In this document: positions 1 through 8,040 of the stretch, one piece after another
Layout of the letters: each line of letters opens with the position of its first letter
Position numbering within the stretch: the first letter of the stretch is position 1
From: Bacteroidota bacterium
GTDB taxonomy: Bacteria > Bacteroidota > Bacteroidia > B-17B0 > Aurantibacillaceae
Reading direction: 5' to 3'
Length of the DNA: 8,524 nucleotides
Assembly (NCBI GenBank): GCA_025360565.1
Contig: JANYBY010000310.1
Span: 1 to 8,524, forward strand
Program-made: the position numbers and the translations under genes
Notes under the pieces: generated by a model
Told to the model about the DNA's origin: nothing
What the model saw: the letters and a program-made list of their open reading frames with translations, nothing else
The model's database searches: none

Positions 1-392
1 GTTACGTTCAGTATCGCATAAAACCCAAACCGGGATTGCCTAGCGGAACTAAAATAAAGAACAGAGCCTATATTTATTTTGATTACAATTCAGCTGTTAT
101 TACCAACCAAACTGTAAATAATTTTATCGTCACTGCAATTAAAAAACAAACGATTGATATTTCCGCGAACCTTTATCCAAATCCTGCTCGCTCAAAAATA
201 AATATTCAATTTACAGAATTTGCAAAGAGGAACCTTTCTATTTATGATTTGATGGGAAAGGAATTACTAAATCGAGACGTTGAAGAAAAAAACATAGAAA
301 TAGAGACACACCCAATGCAAAGTGGCATTTATTTTTTGAAAATCACCATGAACAGCCAGTCATCTATGCACAAAATTATTATTGAGAAGTAA
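1..392 (+). CDS. Secreted protein with type A T9SS sorting domain (5'-truncated, C-terminal 129 residues)
   Basis: The reading frame is open from base 3, so the start lies upstream of the window; the TTG at 36 is an internal codon, not a start. The first part reads YVQYRIKPKPGLPSGT, then NRAYIYFDYN and an ITNQTVN segment. This is the beta-rich module (DUF11/DUF7619-like) that often precedes the tail of large secreted Bacteroidota proteins. The last ~75 residues are a typical type A T9SS sorting domain: LYPNPA, then a KINIQF strand, LSIYDLMGKEL, the MQSGIYFLKI turn and the final KIIIEK strand. In known systems this tail directs passage through the T9SS outer-membrane translocon and is cleaved during surface attachment. 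The protein is therefore probably a surface or secreted protein; its catalytic or adhesive part is outside the window, so its specific function cannot be given. It ends in TAA, followed by a weak hairpin. Confidence 0.85.
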   Translation, partial: YVQYRIKPKPGLPSGTKIKNRAYIYFDYNSAVITNQTVNNFIVTAIKKQTIDISANLYPNPARSKINIQFTEFAKRNLSIYDLMGKELLNRDVEEKNIEIETHPMQSGIYFLKITMNSQSSMHKIIIEK

Positions 393-421
393 AAGAATCG
401 AAATGCTTCGCAACTTCTTTT
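391..421 (+). terminator. Possible weak terminator hairpin after the first gene
   Basis: AAAAGAA (391-397) pairs with TTCTTTT (415-421), and inside it CGAA (399-402) pairs with TTCG (407-410) around an ATGC loop, with an asymmetric bulge (1 nt against 4). The stem is AT-rich and there is no clean U-run after it, so termination here is an inference. The position, overlapping the TAA, is suitable. Confidence 0.3.
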
Positions 422-534
422 CATCCTTCGTTTTAGTTATGTTTATTGCAATCTTGGTAATTACTCTAGAATAATTGAACCGCCAATTAAGAGGTGTTAC
501 TTATCCATAATAACAATCCTTCAACTAAACCCTT

Positions 535-550
535 CCCCCCCCTTTTTTTT
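535..550. repeat. C8T8 homopolymer tract in the 5' intergenic region
   Basis: Eight C residues are followed directly by eight T residues, about 90 bp upstream of the VWA gene start, in the 246-bp gap between the first two genes. A further T7 run lies at 562-568. I found no convincing TTG/TAnnTTTG promoter in this gap, so whether the tract lies upstream of, inside or downstream of a promoter is unknown. Homopolymer runs of this length can change length by slippage and are also prone to sequencing error. Confidence 0.6.
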
Positions 551-638
551 AAGAAGAATAATTTTTTTATGGAATAGTTAAAGTGTATGCATCTAAATGT
601 AAAACAAACGCATTTAATCATCCTTAAAACTAAAAGCC

Positions 639-2537
639 ATGTTAAAAACCATCCTTTTTTCAGCCATGTTTGCTTGCTTGGGAGTTTTTGCCCAAAAGCC
701 CGCAAACATAAACACAGCCTCAATTGCAGGTAAGGTAAGCGATCATCAAACCGGAAAATCTATCCCATTTGCATCTATAATTTTGTATAAACAAGATTCG
801 GTTATATTTAATATCCCCGGCGATGCAAACGGGGATTTTTGCTTTAATGGTCTTAAAGCGGGTAACTATAAAATTAAAGTCAATTATGTAGGCTATTCGG
901 CTTTCGAATTAAAAAATATTGCAGTTGCAGCCGGTCAAAAAAAAGAAGTGAACGTAACATTACACAACAGTGTTCTCGCCCTTCAGGAAATAAAAGCGGA
1001 CGACATCAAACACCGCGAAAAAGACATGGTTGTTGACCGCAAGACTATGATGGGCTGCGGAAAAGTTTCGGCCTGTAAAACCGCAAACAACGTTGCATAT
1101 TACCAACCAAACGTGCAAGAATTTAACACCGAAGAATACAGCAAAATAAACGATAACGAATTTAAGGATGCTCTTAAAGATCCTCTTTCTACCATGAGTA
1201 TTGATGTGGATAAAGCTTCTTACAGCAACATGCGCCGCTTCATTACAAAAGGAAGTTTGCCTCCGGCCGATGCGGTGCGGGTAGAAGAATTTATTAATTA
1301 TTTCAGCTATACTTATCCCCAGCCCAAAGGCGATGTTCCCTTTTCAATCACAACCGAATACACCGAATGTTCGTGGAATAAAAAACACAATTTAATTCAT
1401 ATTGGTATTCAGGGCAAAGAAATTCAAACCACAAATTTACCCGCCAACAATTTGGTTTTTTTAATTGATGTATCCGGCTCAATGATGAGTGCCGATAAAT
1501 TACCGCTTTTAAAATCCGGATTAAATTTATTGGTAGATCAGTTACGCCCAATAGATAAAGTTTCGTTAGTAGTTTATGCAGGTGCCGCAGGTATAGTATT
1601 AGAGCCTACTTCGGGCGATAAAAAAGAAAAAATAATGAACGCCATTGAACAATTACAAGCAGGCGGCTCAACAGCCGGTGGTGCAGGTATTGCATTAGCC
1701 TACAAAACAGCCAAAGAAAATTATTTAAAAGATGGCAATAACCGCGTAATACTTTGTACCGACGGTGATTTTAACGTAGGCGCCAGCAGCGACGGCGAAT
1801 TAGTAAGCATGATTGAAAAGAAAAGAGAAGAAGGAACTTTTTTAACTGTGTTAGGATTTGGCACGGGTAATTACAAAGATTCAAAAATGGAACAATTGGC
1901 AGATAAAGGCGATGGCAATTACGCATACATTGACAATATTTTAGAAGCTAAAAAAGTATTGGTAAAAGAAATGGGCGGCACTTTACTCACCATTGCTAAA
2001 GACGTAAAAATTCAAATAGAATTTAATCCCGCAAAAGTAAAAGGTTACCGTTTGGTTGGGTACGAAAATCGTTTATTGAACAAGGAAGATTTTAATAACG
2101 ATAAAAAAGACGCCGGTGAACTGGGCGCAGGCCATACCGTTACAGCCATTTACGAAATTATTCCGGCGGGCTCATACGAATTGCTTGCTTCGGTTGATCC
2201 ACTGAAATATCAGGCAACCGGTGTGGTATCAAAATCTACGGGACAAGAAGTGATGACCATTAAATTCAGATACAAAGAACCAAAAGAAAGTGTTTCTAAA
2301 TTAATTACCGAAATAGTAAACGATAGAAAAGCACCGTTTTTAACTTCATCAGAAAATTGCATTTTCTCTTCGGCGGTGGCTGAATTCGGAATGCTGTTGC
2401 GTGATTCGAAATTTAAAGGTGATGCGGATTTTAAAACTGTTCTTGCATTGGCAAAAAAATCAAAAGGCAAAGATGATGATGGTTACAGGGCAGAATTTAT
2501 TCGCCTGGTTGAAATGGCCGAGATGCTTAAAAAATAA
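639..2537 (+). CDS. Exported VWA-domain protein of the YfbK family with N-terminal carboxypeptidase-regulatory-like domain
   Basis: The 632-residue protein starts at ATG 639 after an A-rich leader. Residues 1-18 form a signal peptide ending VFA|Q. Cys13 follows MFA, a poor lipobox, so signal peptidase I is more likely than lipoprotein processing. Residues ~27-108 form a carboxypeptidase-regulatory-like beta sandwich (GKSIPFASI, GDFCFNGLKAGNYKIKV, VGY). Residues ~175-265 match the N-terminal VWA-associated region of YfbK proteins (STMSIDVDKASYSNMRR, LPPADAVRVEEFINYF). Residues ~270-440 are the VWA domain with a complete metal-binding (MIDAS) site: D277, S279 and S281 in DVSGS, T345 in GGSTAGG and D375 in CTDGD. 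The remainder matches the YfbK C-terminal domain. Such VWA proteins bind protein partners through the metal ion; the ligand is unknown here. It stands alone, closed by a strong terminator. Family assignment is firm, biological role open. Confidence 0.88.
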   Translation: MLKTILFSAMFACLGVFAQKPANINTASIAGKVSDHQTGKSIPFASIILYKQDSVIFNIPGDANGDFCFNGLKAGNYKIKVNYVGYSAFELKNIAVAAGQKKEVNVTLHNSVLALQEIKADDIKHREKDMVVDRKTMMGCGKVSACKTANNVAYYQPNVQEFNTEEYSKINDNEFKDALKDPLSTMSIDVDKASYSNMRRFITKGSLPPADAVRVEEFINYFSYTYPQPKGDVPFSITTEYTECSWNKKHNLIHIGIQGKEIQTTNLPANNLVFLIDVSGSMMSADKLPLLKSGLNLLVDQLRPIDKVSLVVYAGAAGIVLEPTSGDKKEKIMNAIEQLQAGGSTAGGAGIALAYKTAKENYLKDGNNRVILCTDGDFNVGASSDGELVSMIEKKREEGTFLTVLGFGTGNYKDSKMEQLADKGDGNYAYIDNILEAKKVLVKEMGGTLLTIAKDVKIQIEFNPAKVKGYRLVGYENRLLNKEDFNNDKKDAGELGAGHTVTAIYEIIPAGSYELLASVDPLKYQATGVVSKSTGQEVMTIKFRYKEPKESVSKLITEIVNDRKAPFLTSSENCIFSSAVAEFGMLLRDSKFKGDADFKTVLALAKKSKGKDDDGYRAEFIRLVEMAEMLKK

Positions 2538-2545
2538 AACTCTCT

Positions 2546-2602
2546 AAATAAAAGATCCGGGCTTATTTTTGGTTTACCAATAAAAGCCCGGATCTTTTAT
2601 TT
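2546..2602. terminator. Bidirectional terminator between convergent genes
   Basis: A perfect 19-bp stem: 2546-2564 pairs with 2584-2602, with GATCCGGGC / GCCCGGATC in the centre and A/T-rich ends. The 19-nt loop is 2565-2583. The outer A-run and T-run give a U-rich 3' side in both directions. It lies between the plus-strand VWA gene (stop at 2537) and the minus-strand trmN6 (stop at 2637), so it probably serves both. Confidence 0.88.
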
Positions 2603-2636
2603 TATAATGCAGGAAATTGTTAGAACTGATGTTCGG

Positions 2637-3350
2637 TTAAAAATTAAGGTAATAGTCTTTGGTGAGCTCTTTATATTCATTGGTGTAATTCATAGCCCTA
2701 TCGCTTTCAATCACCAATGTTGATTCCGAAAACTCAGTCTCTTTAAATTCAAACTGCATTAAGTGTCTTTTCTCGGTATCTTTATCCGAACGGGTTCTTA
2801 TGCGCAAAAGTTTTGAAAGGTATAAACCTTTTAGCTGCGCCATTTCTTTAAAAATAGCGGCTTCTTTTGTGGGCAAGATCAAACAAAACTTTCCCTTATC
2901 ATCCAAAAGTTTTTTTACACCTGTTGTAATATCTTCAAACGACAACAGATCTGTATGCCGCGCTTTTGTGCGATTATCATTATTACTTTTTAAAGAGCCA
3001 ATAAAGTACGGAGGATTGGTAACTATTAAATTATATTTTTCGTCAGTTGTTTGTGTCAGATCCTGAAAAGATAAATGCCTTACCTCAATGTTCTTAAAAA
3101 TACTTTGCTCAACATTTAATTTTGCCTGCTCAGTGCTTTCTTTATCAATATCAATAGCTGTTATTTTTGCGTTCGATTTTTGTGCCAACATTAATGCTAT
3201 TACGCCCGTACCTGTGCCTATCTCTAAAATACTTTTACTGCCGTTTGGCGAAACCCAGGCGCCAAGCAGAACAGCATCCGTGTTCACCTTCATGGCGCAC
3301 TTATCCTGCTTTATTATAAATTGTTTAAACGCAAAACTTTCATTAGGCAT
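2637..3350 (-). CDS. trmN6: tRNA1(Val) (adenine(37)-N6)-methyltransferase TrmN6 (YfiC family)
   Basis: A 237-residue class I S-adenosylmethionine-dependent methyltransferase. In E. coli the family methylates N6 of A37, next to the anticodon of tRNA1(Val), in the cytoplasm. The N-terminus FKQFIIKQDKCAMKVNTDA with VLLGAWV is the family signature. The SAM-binding motif I is LEIGTGTG (residues 42-49), an acidic residue follows in AIDID (D67/D69), and the catalytic amino-methyltransferase motif NPPY is at 112-115. KRHLMQFEF (195-203) and the ending YKELTKDYYLNF are typical of the Bacteroidota branch. Length is normal and nothing is missing. The ATG at 3350 places the FKQF motif where the family has it. 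The gene has its own unit: a terminator separates it from the upstream porP-like gene, and a candidate promoter lies at 3367-3397. Confidence 0.92.
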   Translation of the reverse strand: MPNESFAFKQFIIKQDKCAMKVNTDAVLLGAWVSPNGSKSILEIGTGTGVIALMLAQKSNAKITAIDIDKESTEQAKLNVEQSIFKNIEVRHLSFQDLTQTTDEKYNLIVTNPPYFIGSLKSNNDNRTKARHTDLLSFEDITTGVKKLLDDKGKFCLILPTKEAAIFKEMAQLKGLYLSKLLRIRTRSDKDTEKRHLMQFEFKETEFSESTLVIESDRAMNYTNEYKELTKDYYLNF

Positions 3351-3366
3351 AAACTACATCTTAATA

Positions 3367-3397
3367 CTAAATTAGCAACAAGAAAATAAAATGTCAA
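3367..3397 (-). promoter_or_regulatory. Candidate promoter for trmN6
   Basis: On the minus strand TTG (3397-3395, within TTGACA) is followed after 20 nt by TAATTTAG (3374-3367), one mismatch from the Bacteroidota -7 consensus TAnnTTTG. This would give a leader of about 10-15 nt before the ATG at 3350. The call rests on pattern and position only. Confidence 0.4.
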
Positions 3398-3422
3398 GCT
3401 ATTGGTCGAAAAAATATATTGC

Positions 3423-3451
3423 AAAAAAAACGCCTTAGTAAAACCAAGGCG
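3423..3451 (-). terminator. Rho-independent terminator of the adhesin/porP-like operon
   Basis: Read on the minus strand, CGCCTTGG (3451-3444) pairs with CTAAGGCG (3438-3431), 8 bp with one G-T pair, around the loop TTTTA. A T8 tail (3430-3423) follows. It begins 9 nt after the stop codon of the PorP/SprF gene and separates that operon from trmN6. Confidence 0.85.
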
Positions 3452-3460
3452 CTTTGTTAA

Positions 3461-4510
3461 TTAATATGAAGCTTTTGTATCTGTTCTTCCCAGTTTTTTA
3501 CCGTAACCCGGCGATGTATTGTATCTTAATATTACTTCTAAACCTCCGTACCTCTTAGAGGCCGGGGTAAGAGCTGAAACATTAATATCATACGAAACGC
3601 CAATGGCATATTTGCTGTATTGCCACAACATTGTAGGAATGATGGCATCCTTAAACCTGTATTGTAATCCTATTGAAAATGCCGAAGGTTTTTTTATACT
3701 TGTGTGAATAGACTGATCGGCTAAAATAAATTTAAACAAAGCCCCCATCAACACCTCGCTGCTCCTGCCTTGCTGCATATAAATTAAAGTTGGCATAATG
3801 GCGTTACGTGAACCGGGAATATTAACATCGCCGCTCGCATAAACACAAAAACGCGTTTGTAATTTTTCGGAGCTAACGAAATACGAATTTTTTGGAAGTC
3901 CGAAATGATAAATTGAAGCGCCGCAGTTGAATTTATTTCCGTCTTTTGAACTGATAAATTTTTCGCTTTGAGCATAACTTAAGTTAACGCCGGTACCAAT
4001 ATCATAAGCGGTAATAGCGCTGCGTGGTGTGCTTTCGTAACTCGGTAAATTAGCGTCGTATTCGTAACCGTTAAATTGTTTGTCCCAACGCAAAGCGCTT
4101 ACATCAACCGTTTTGTATTGAAACCCGCCTTGTATCCCTGCCGAAAATTTAAGCAGTTTAGATACTTTCATAACATAAGACAACCCAAGGTTCGGATTAA
4201 AAATTGCCAATTTAGCATCGCCCGCAACATCTTTATAAATATTACCCGATACAACAAAATTCTTACCTTTTATTTTTTTTACTTTAATAGCCTGCTCAAA
4301 TGAAATACCATAGGTTTGATAGGCCTTACCCAAACTGCCCCACTGCGTTCTGTAACCCGCTGTTATCCTTGTATCATAAAGCGTGCCGGCCAAAGCGGGA
4401 TTAATATTACTCGGCATTTCGTTGTACTGAGAAAAATGCGCATCCTGCGCGCTCAGCCGGTTTAACAGCATCACGGCAAAAACAGAATATAAAATATATT
4501 TCTTTTGCAT
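3461..4510 (-). CDS. PorP/SprF family type IX secretion-associated outer-membrane protein
   Basis: A 349-residue protein with a signal peptide (residues 1-21, LSA|Q). Directly after it comes the family hallmark DAHFSQYNEMPSNINPALAG (23-42), then TRITAGYRTQW (47-57). The remainder alternates beta strands and short turns as expected for an outer-membrane barrel: GIQGGFQYKTVD, DIGTGVNLSYA, ASIYHFGLP, SIGLQYRF, YAIGVSYDINVS, and a GGLEVILRY closing strand near the end. In Flavobacterium johnsoniae, SprF of this family is needed for secretion or surface attachment of the adhesin SprB. Here the gene starts 4 nt after the stop of a 1045-residue type B cargo, suggesting one mRNA, coupled translation and a dedicated cargo-partner relationship. 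It is one of many paralogues usual in T9SS genomes and is probably not the core PorP, so no symbol is given. Confidence 0.88.
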   Translation of the reverse strand: MQKKYILYSVFAVMLLNRLSAQDAHFSQYNEMPSNINPALAGTLYDTRITAGYRTQWGSLGKAYQTYGISFEQAIKVKKIKGKNFVVSGNIYKDVAGDAKLAIFNPNLGLSYVMKVSKLLKFSAGIQGGFQYKTVDVSALRWDKQFNGYEYDANLPSYESTPRSAITAYDIGTGVNLSYAQSEKFISSKDGNKFNCGASIYHFGLPKNSYFVSSEKLQTRFCVYASGDVNIPGSRNAIMPTLIYMQQGRSSEVLMGALFKFILADQSIHTSIKKPSAFSIGLQYRFKDAIIPTMLWQYSKYAIGVSYDINVSALTPASKRYGGLEVILRYNTSPGYGKKLGRTDTKASY

Positions 4511-4514
4511 AAAA

Positions 4515-7500
4515 TTATCGCATTAAGGTAACGTTACCTTTTAAACTATAGCCATTACCCGCATACGTTTTTCCCTCTAATCGAAAAACGAAAACCTGCG
4601 TATTCATTAGCTCTCCTTTATATGTTCCGTCCCACCCTTTATCTTTATCGGTAGTTTCAAAAACTTTTTCGCCCCAACGGTTAAACACCATAAAGGTTAA
4701 ACTCTCCAAACATAAACCCCTCACTTTTAATTCGTCGTTGTATCCGTCACCATTCGGCGAGAAAGCATTGGGCACAAACATTTCTCCACAATCTTCAATT
4801 ACAATTACATTAATGGTATCGCGTGAAAAACAATTCCTGCTATTATAGCCCTGCAGCACATACTGCGTTGTATGCAGTGGTGAGACCGTGACGTTTGTAC
4901 CTGTTAGCGAAGATATATGATAGGCCGGCGACCAGAGGTAACTGAGCGCATTTGTGGCTGTGAGCGCAACAGAAGTTCCAAATCGAATAATGGTATCTTT
5001 TGGAAACGCTACGTTTGGTAATATTTTCGGATTGGGCACATCCACTACTTTTATAAACTTCTGCACACCCCTTGTAGCAGTGCTTCCCGGGCCGGGTTTT
5101 AAGTAAGGGCTATGCACCGTTAATACTACATTGTAGTTTCCGGGTAAATTATAACAGATGGTTGGATTTACTAAATTAGAATATTGCGGATTTCCTCCCA
5201 CACAATTCCAGGTATAGGTTTGTGGTCCTCCTGCCGCGGTATCCGATAAATTTAAAAATGTAATACAAGTTCTTGAACAGATTGTATCGTTATTTAAGGC
5301 AGTGGTAAACTGAACACCCGCAATGGTAATAGCTCTGCAATCTATAACACGTACACTAACAGTATCCACCCGTTTACAACCTTGTATACCGTTATATCCT
5401 GTTATTAAAGTAAATACAGCCACAGCCGGCGTACGTAAAGGCGCGGCAAGCAATACAGAATAACTAGTTGAAGGTGAAAGGATAGATACATATGGAAAAT
5501 TGGCACCGTTATTATAAGGCGGAATCCATTGATATGTAAGCGCAACGCCAGGCGGCACGGCGGCCGAATTAGTAAACACAGCATCGTATTGTATCACGGG
5601 GTTTGATCCTACAGTGCTTCCGACATAACAGACGGAGTTAGTTGGAACAGGGAGGTTATTAATAACTAAGGTTGGAATTGCAATTGCCACCACCGGCAAC
5701 GCTAATACAGATGTTGTTTCTAAAGCAGGTTGAGAAACACAGCCCCTCACATCATACACTTCTGTGGTATATGTTATAGCCGAATTTGTGTTTGTTGGTG
5801 AAATTTGAACTGTACCTGCCAAAGGATTATCAATACTTGGAGGCGGAGCATTTGCGGGTTCTGTCCACACATATGTAAATGGTGCTATTGCAGTTGTACC
5901 AATGGCATTAACCCACATTTTTAAAGAATCGCCTATACATAAAATAGGCTGTTTAGGTTTTACCTGAATGGTATATTGAGGAATTACCGTTACACAAATA
6001 ATGGCAGTACCCATACAAACTGAAGTTAATCCCGTAACTGTATAACAGGTAGAAACTGGAGGCCTTGCCAATACACTTGGCCCAAAAGAATAATTTAAAG
6101 ATGCGCCCGGATTCCAATTATATACCGATGCGCCGCTTGCATTTAAGGTAACTGCTTTTGAGTACAAAGGAAAGTTACTTGCGATACAAGTTGTAAAACT
6201 ATTTTGCGATGTACCAATGGTTAAAGGTGGCGCAAGCGAAATAACAATTACACTGCTTGTGGTACAAGGTAAATTAGGGCATTGCCCAATGACGGTATAG
6301 GTTCCGGGGCCAACCGCCACACTGGAGTTGACGACGGCAATAGGCAGAGAGGTTCCCGTCCACGTATAAGTACATGCTCCCGATGCTGTTAAAGTAGAAG
6401 CAAAGCCGGCACAAACCGCCGAAGCCGTTGCTGCCACTGATATTACAGGAGCCTGACCTAAATTGACGAGCAAGGTTCCGACCCCCGGACAACCCGCAGC
6501 ATCAGTACCAATTGCAGTATACGTTGTTGCAAAACTTGGCGTTGCAACAGGGCAACAACCAACTGTAGTATTTAAACTTGCCGCCGGCGACCATGTATAA
6601 GATACACCGCCAAAGGCTGATAACTGTGTATTATCGCCCAAACAAATAGTTGAGGGAGCTGCAGTAAGTGTGAAAGGAACTGAACTAACAATGCTAATAG
6701 TTTGTGTTGTGCTCGCAGTTATAGCCGCTAAGTTCATAGCATAACAAGTAATTGTATAAACACCAACAGTTGGCACTGCGATGCAAGGCTGTGGGAAAGT
6801 GGGGTTTGTGATAGTGGATGTTCCAGGAGCTATACTCCATGAATAACTTGTTGGTGCCGGAAGAATAAACGGAGCAATAACACTTGGTGTAAAACATACA
6901 CCCGGACAACCATACAATGGCGGGGTAAACGTTAATGCAGGGCAAGTTAATTTTAATTCATCTACTGCCACAGAAATACCTGCAGGGCCTATTGATGAGT
7001 TTTGCCATCTGAAACCAACTTTTACATTGGGGTTACCATCACAAATTGCAGGTAATAAATAACTTTGTGTAGCCCATGTTCCGGTTGAAGGAGCCACGCA
7101 ACCACCGCCAAGTGTTGATACGATTGGTCCCAATACATTCCAAACTATACCGTCATAATACAAAGCCTCGCCAAAATCGGTTACGTTAGCATTGGCAAAA
7201 TAAGTAAAAGAAAAAGTAATGTTGTTTCGTCCCGCACAGTTAATAAAATTTGATTCTGCCCTTTGATTTGATTGCGCCGCAGCCGAAGCCAAATAAGTAG
7301 CGCCGGCATCCTGAAGAGGCGGACCCGGAGGGGCGGCAATACCAATATGTAAACTTCTGTTGGTTAAACCTGCGTTGTTAAGACATCCATCATTACAAAT
7401 ACCCACCGGCCTTCCGGCTTCTGTAGCGCTTATGTACCATAAGTTAGGGTTAGCCCCGTTAACAGGGGGAGTACCTACTGCAGTAACACCCCAGGCACCA

Positions 7501-7652
7501 TTGGTAGCTGTAGGTATGGCACTATTTGCAAACTGGTATTGGTTACAACCCAAACCAAAAGACTCGTACCAAAAATTTATGGTTTGTGCTGAGGACTGTT
7601 TCGTTAAAGAAACAAGGAGAATTAAAAAACTATAAAGGACTAACCTTTTCAT
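4515..7652 (-). CDS. Large secreted adhesin-like protein with Ig/PKD-like modules and type B T9SS (gliding-motility-associated) C-terminal domain
   Basis: A 1045-residue protein. Residues 1-22 form a signal peptide (SSA|Q). Residues ~25-237 are a beta-rich N-terminal module, possibly a jelly-roll or MAM-like ligand-binding fold (NITFSFTYFAN, VKVGFRWQNSS, VAVDELKLTC); this is a guess from pattern. Then come degenerate Ig/PKD-like modules with the pattern C..G....L...G...Y.W.P.....TYTV....C: about 336-388, 413-458, 488-546, 571-638 and, without the opening Cys, 888-941. A PKD-like domain lies at ~780-870. Residues ~955-1045 are the type B sorting domain: FVPNAFSPNGDGYND (959-973), FNRWGEKVFET, WDGTYKGE. 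About 35 cysteines suggest disulfides, unusual for cytoplasmic but plausible for surface proteins. The gene is followed 4 nt later by the PorP/SprF gene, as in sprB-sprF arrangements. Surface adhesion or matrix binding is inferred; the ligand is unknown, and it need not act in gliding. Confidence 0.88.
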   Translation of the reverse strand: MKRLVLYSFLILLVSLTKQSSAQTINFWYESFGLGCNQYQFANSAIPTATNGAWGVTAVGTPPVNGANPNLWYISATEAGRPVGICNDGCLNNAGLTNRSLHIGIAAPPGPPLQDAGATYLASAAAQSNQRAESNFINCAGRNNITFSFTYFANANVTDFGEALYYDGIVWNVLGPIVSTLGGGCVAPSTGTWATQSYLLPAICDGNPNVKVGFRWQNSSIGPAGISVAVDELKLTCPALTFTPPLYGCPGVCFTPSVIAPFILPAPTSYSWSIAPGTSTITNPTFPQPCIAVPTVGVYTITCYAMNLAAITASTTQTISIVSSVPFTLTAAPSTICLGDNTQLSAFGGVSYTWSPAASLNTTVGCCPVATPSFATTYTAIGTDAAGCPGVGTLLVNLGQAPVISVAATASAVCAGFASTLTASGACTYTWTGTSLPIAVVNSSVAVGPGTYTVIGQCPNLPCTTSSVIVISLAPPLTIGTSQNSFTTCIASNFPLYSKAVTLNASGASVYNWNPGASLNYSFGPSVLARPPVSTCYTVTGLTSVCMGTAIICVTVIPQYTIQVKPKQPILCIGDSLKMWVNAIGTTAIAPFTYVWTEPANAPPPSIDNPLAGTVQISPTNTNSAITYTTEVYDVRGCVSQPALETTSVLALPVVAIAIPTLVINNLPVPTNSVCYVGSTVGSNPVIQYDAVFTNSAAVPPGVALTYQWIPPYNNGANFPYVSILSPSTSYSVLLAAPLRTPAVAVFTLITGYNGIQGCKRVDTVSVRVIDCRAITIAGVQFTTALNNDTICSRTCITFLNLSDTAAGGPQTYTWNCVGGNPQYSNLVNPTICYNLPGNYNVVLTVHSPYLKPGPGSTATRGVQKFIKVVDVPNPKILPNVAFPKDTIIRFGTSVALTATNALSYLWSPAYHISSLTGTNVTVSPLHTTQYVLQGYNSRNCFSRDTINVIVIEDCGEMFVPNAFSPNGDGYNDELKVRGLCLESLTFMVFNRWGEKVFETTDKDKGWDGTYKGELMNTQVFVFRLEGKTYAGNGYSLKGNVTLMR

Positions 7653-7689
7653 ATAAAAAATTTGTGACGAAAATACGCCATTTTGTTCG

Positions 7690-7720
7690 CTGTTTTTAGA
7701 TGATATACATGTAAAAACAG
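7690..7720 (-). promoter_or_regulatory. Perfect inverted repeat in the adhesin 5' leader
   Basis: CTGTTTTTA (7690-7698) and TAAAAACAG (7712-7720) are perfect 9-bp arms around a 13-nt spacer. The element ends 37 bp before the ATG at 7652. If the candidate promoter at 7736-7766 is right, the repeat falls near the start of the mRNA leader and could form a hairpin; otherwise it could be a protein-binding operator. No U-run follows that would make it a terminator. Confidence 0.5.
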
Positions 7721-7735
7721 TTATTTACTAACCCG

Positions 7736-7766
7736 TAAATGTAAGTAAAATCTTCGCTGTGTGCAA
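7736..7766 (-). promoter_or_regulatory. Candidate promoter for the adhesin/porP-like operon
   Basis: On the minus strand TTG (7766-7764) is followed after 20 nt by TACATTTA (7743-7736), one mismatch (last base) from TAnnTTTG. The spacing equals that of the candidate trmN6 promoter. A start near 7729 would give a leader of about 77 nt. No better match was found between 7653 and 7860. Confidence 0.35.
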
Positions 7767-8040
7767 GTTTTGAGGTTCAAAATGGCCCATAAAAGGGTCA
7801 AATTGTTAAAATCTTGGTTTCGAGGCGTAAATTTTGATCAAATTACAGGGTTTTATAAATAATACGAGCTTTAACGAGAAAAGGTTGGGAAGGTTTCGAA
7901 AAATTAAAAATTTAAATAAAAGAATGAAGAGTTAGTGTGTAAAATGGGGGTGTTTTTCATTACCTAAATTGAGTTAGGAGGGAAAATTTATTTATTTTTC
8001 AAAATTTTTTATTTGGGCACCGGGCTGTCACTACTCGCTA

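Larger units (their letters stand above)
7653..8023. other. AT-rich intergenic stretch upstream of the adhesin gene, no protein gene seen
   Basis: No reading frame here looks like a gene. It contains the candidate adhesin promoter and the leader inverted repeat (separate entries), a short inverted repeat ATTTAC/GTAAAT (7723-7728 / 7735-7740) overlapping that promoter, and CCTAA/TTAGG (7963-7967 / 7974-7978) of unclear meaning. From about 7770 to 8023 I see nothing else of note besides A/T runs. Confidence 0.6.

Noticed and set aside
639..692. Lipoprotein signal for the VWA protein through Cys13
   Set aside because: The residues before Cys13 (AMFA) are a poor lipobox, while VFA|Q gives a good signal peptidase I site a few residues later. 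Not excluded, but less likely.
487..723. Minus-strand frame across the C8T8 tract and the VWA gene start
   Set aside because: It overlaps the signal peptide coding sequence of the VWA gene, and its composition is produced by the homopolymer runs.
3088..3375. Plus-strand frame antisense to trmN6 (also 2800-3066)
   Set aside because: It is the reverse complement of a well-supported methyltransferase gene with all motifs in place; no independent gene signal.
6694..6945. Overlapping minus-strand frames inside the adhesin gene (also 6274-6492)
   Set aside because: They lie in alternative frames of a strongly supported 1045-residue protein and show low-complexity composition derived from its codons.
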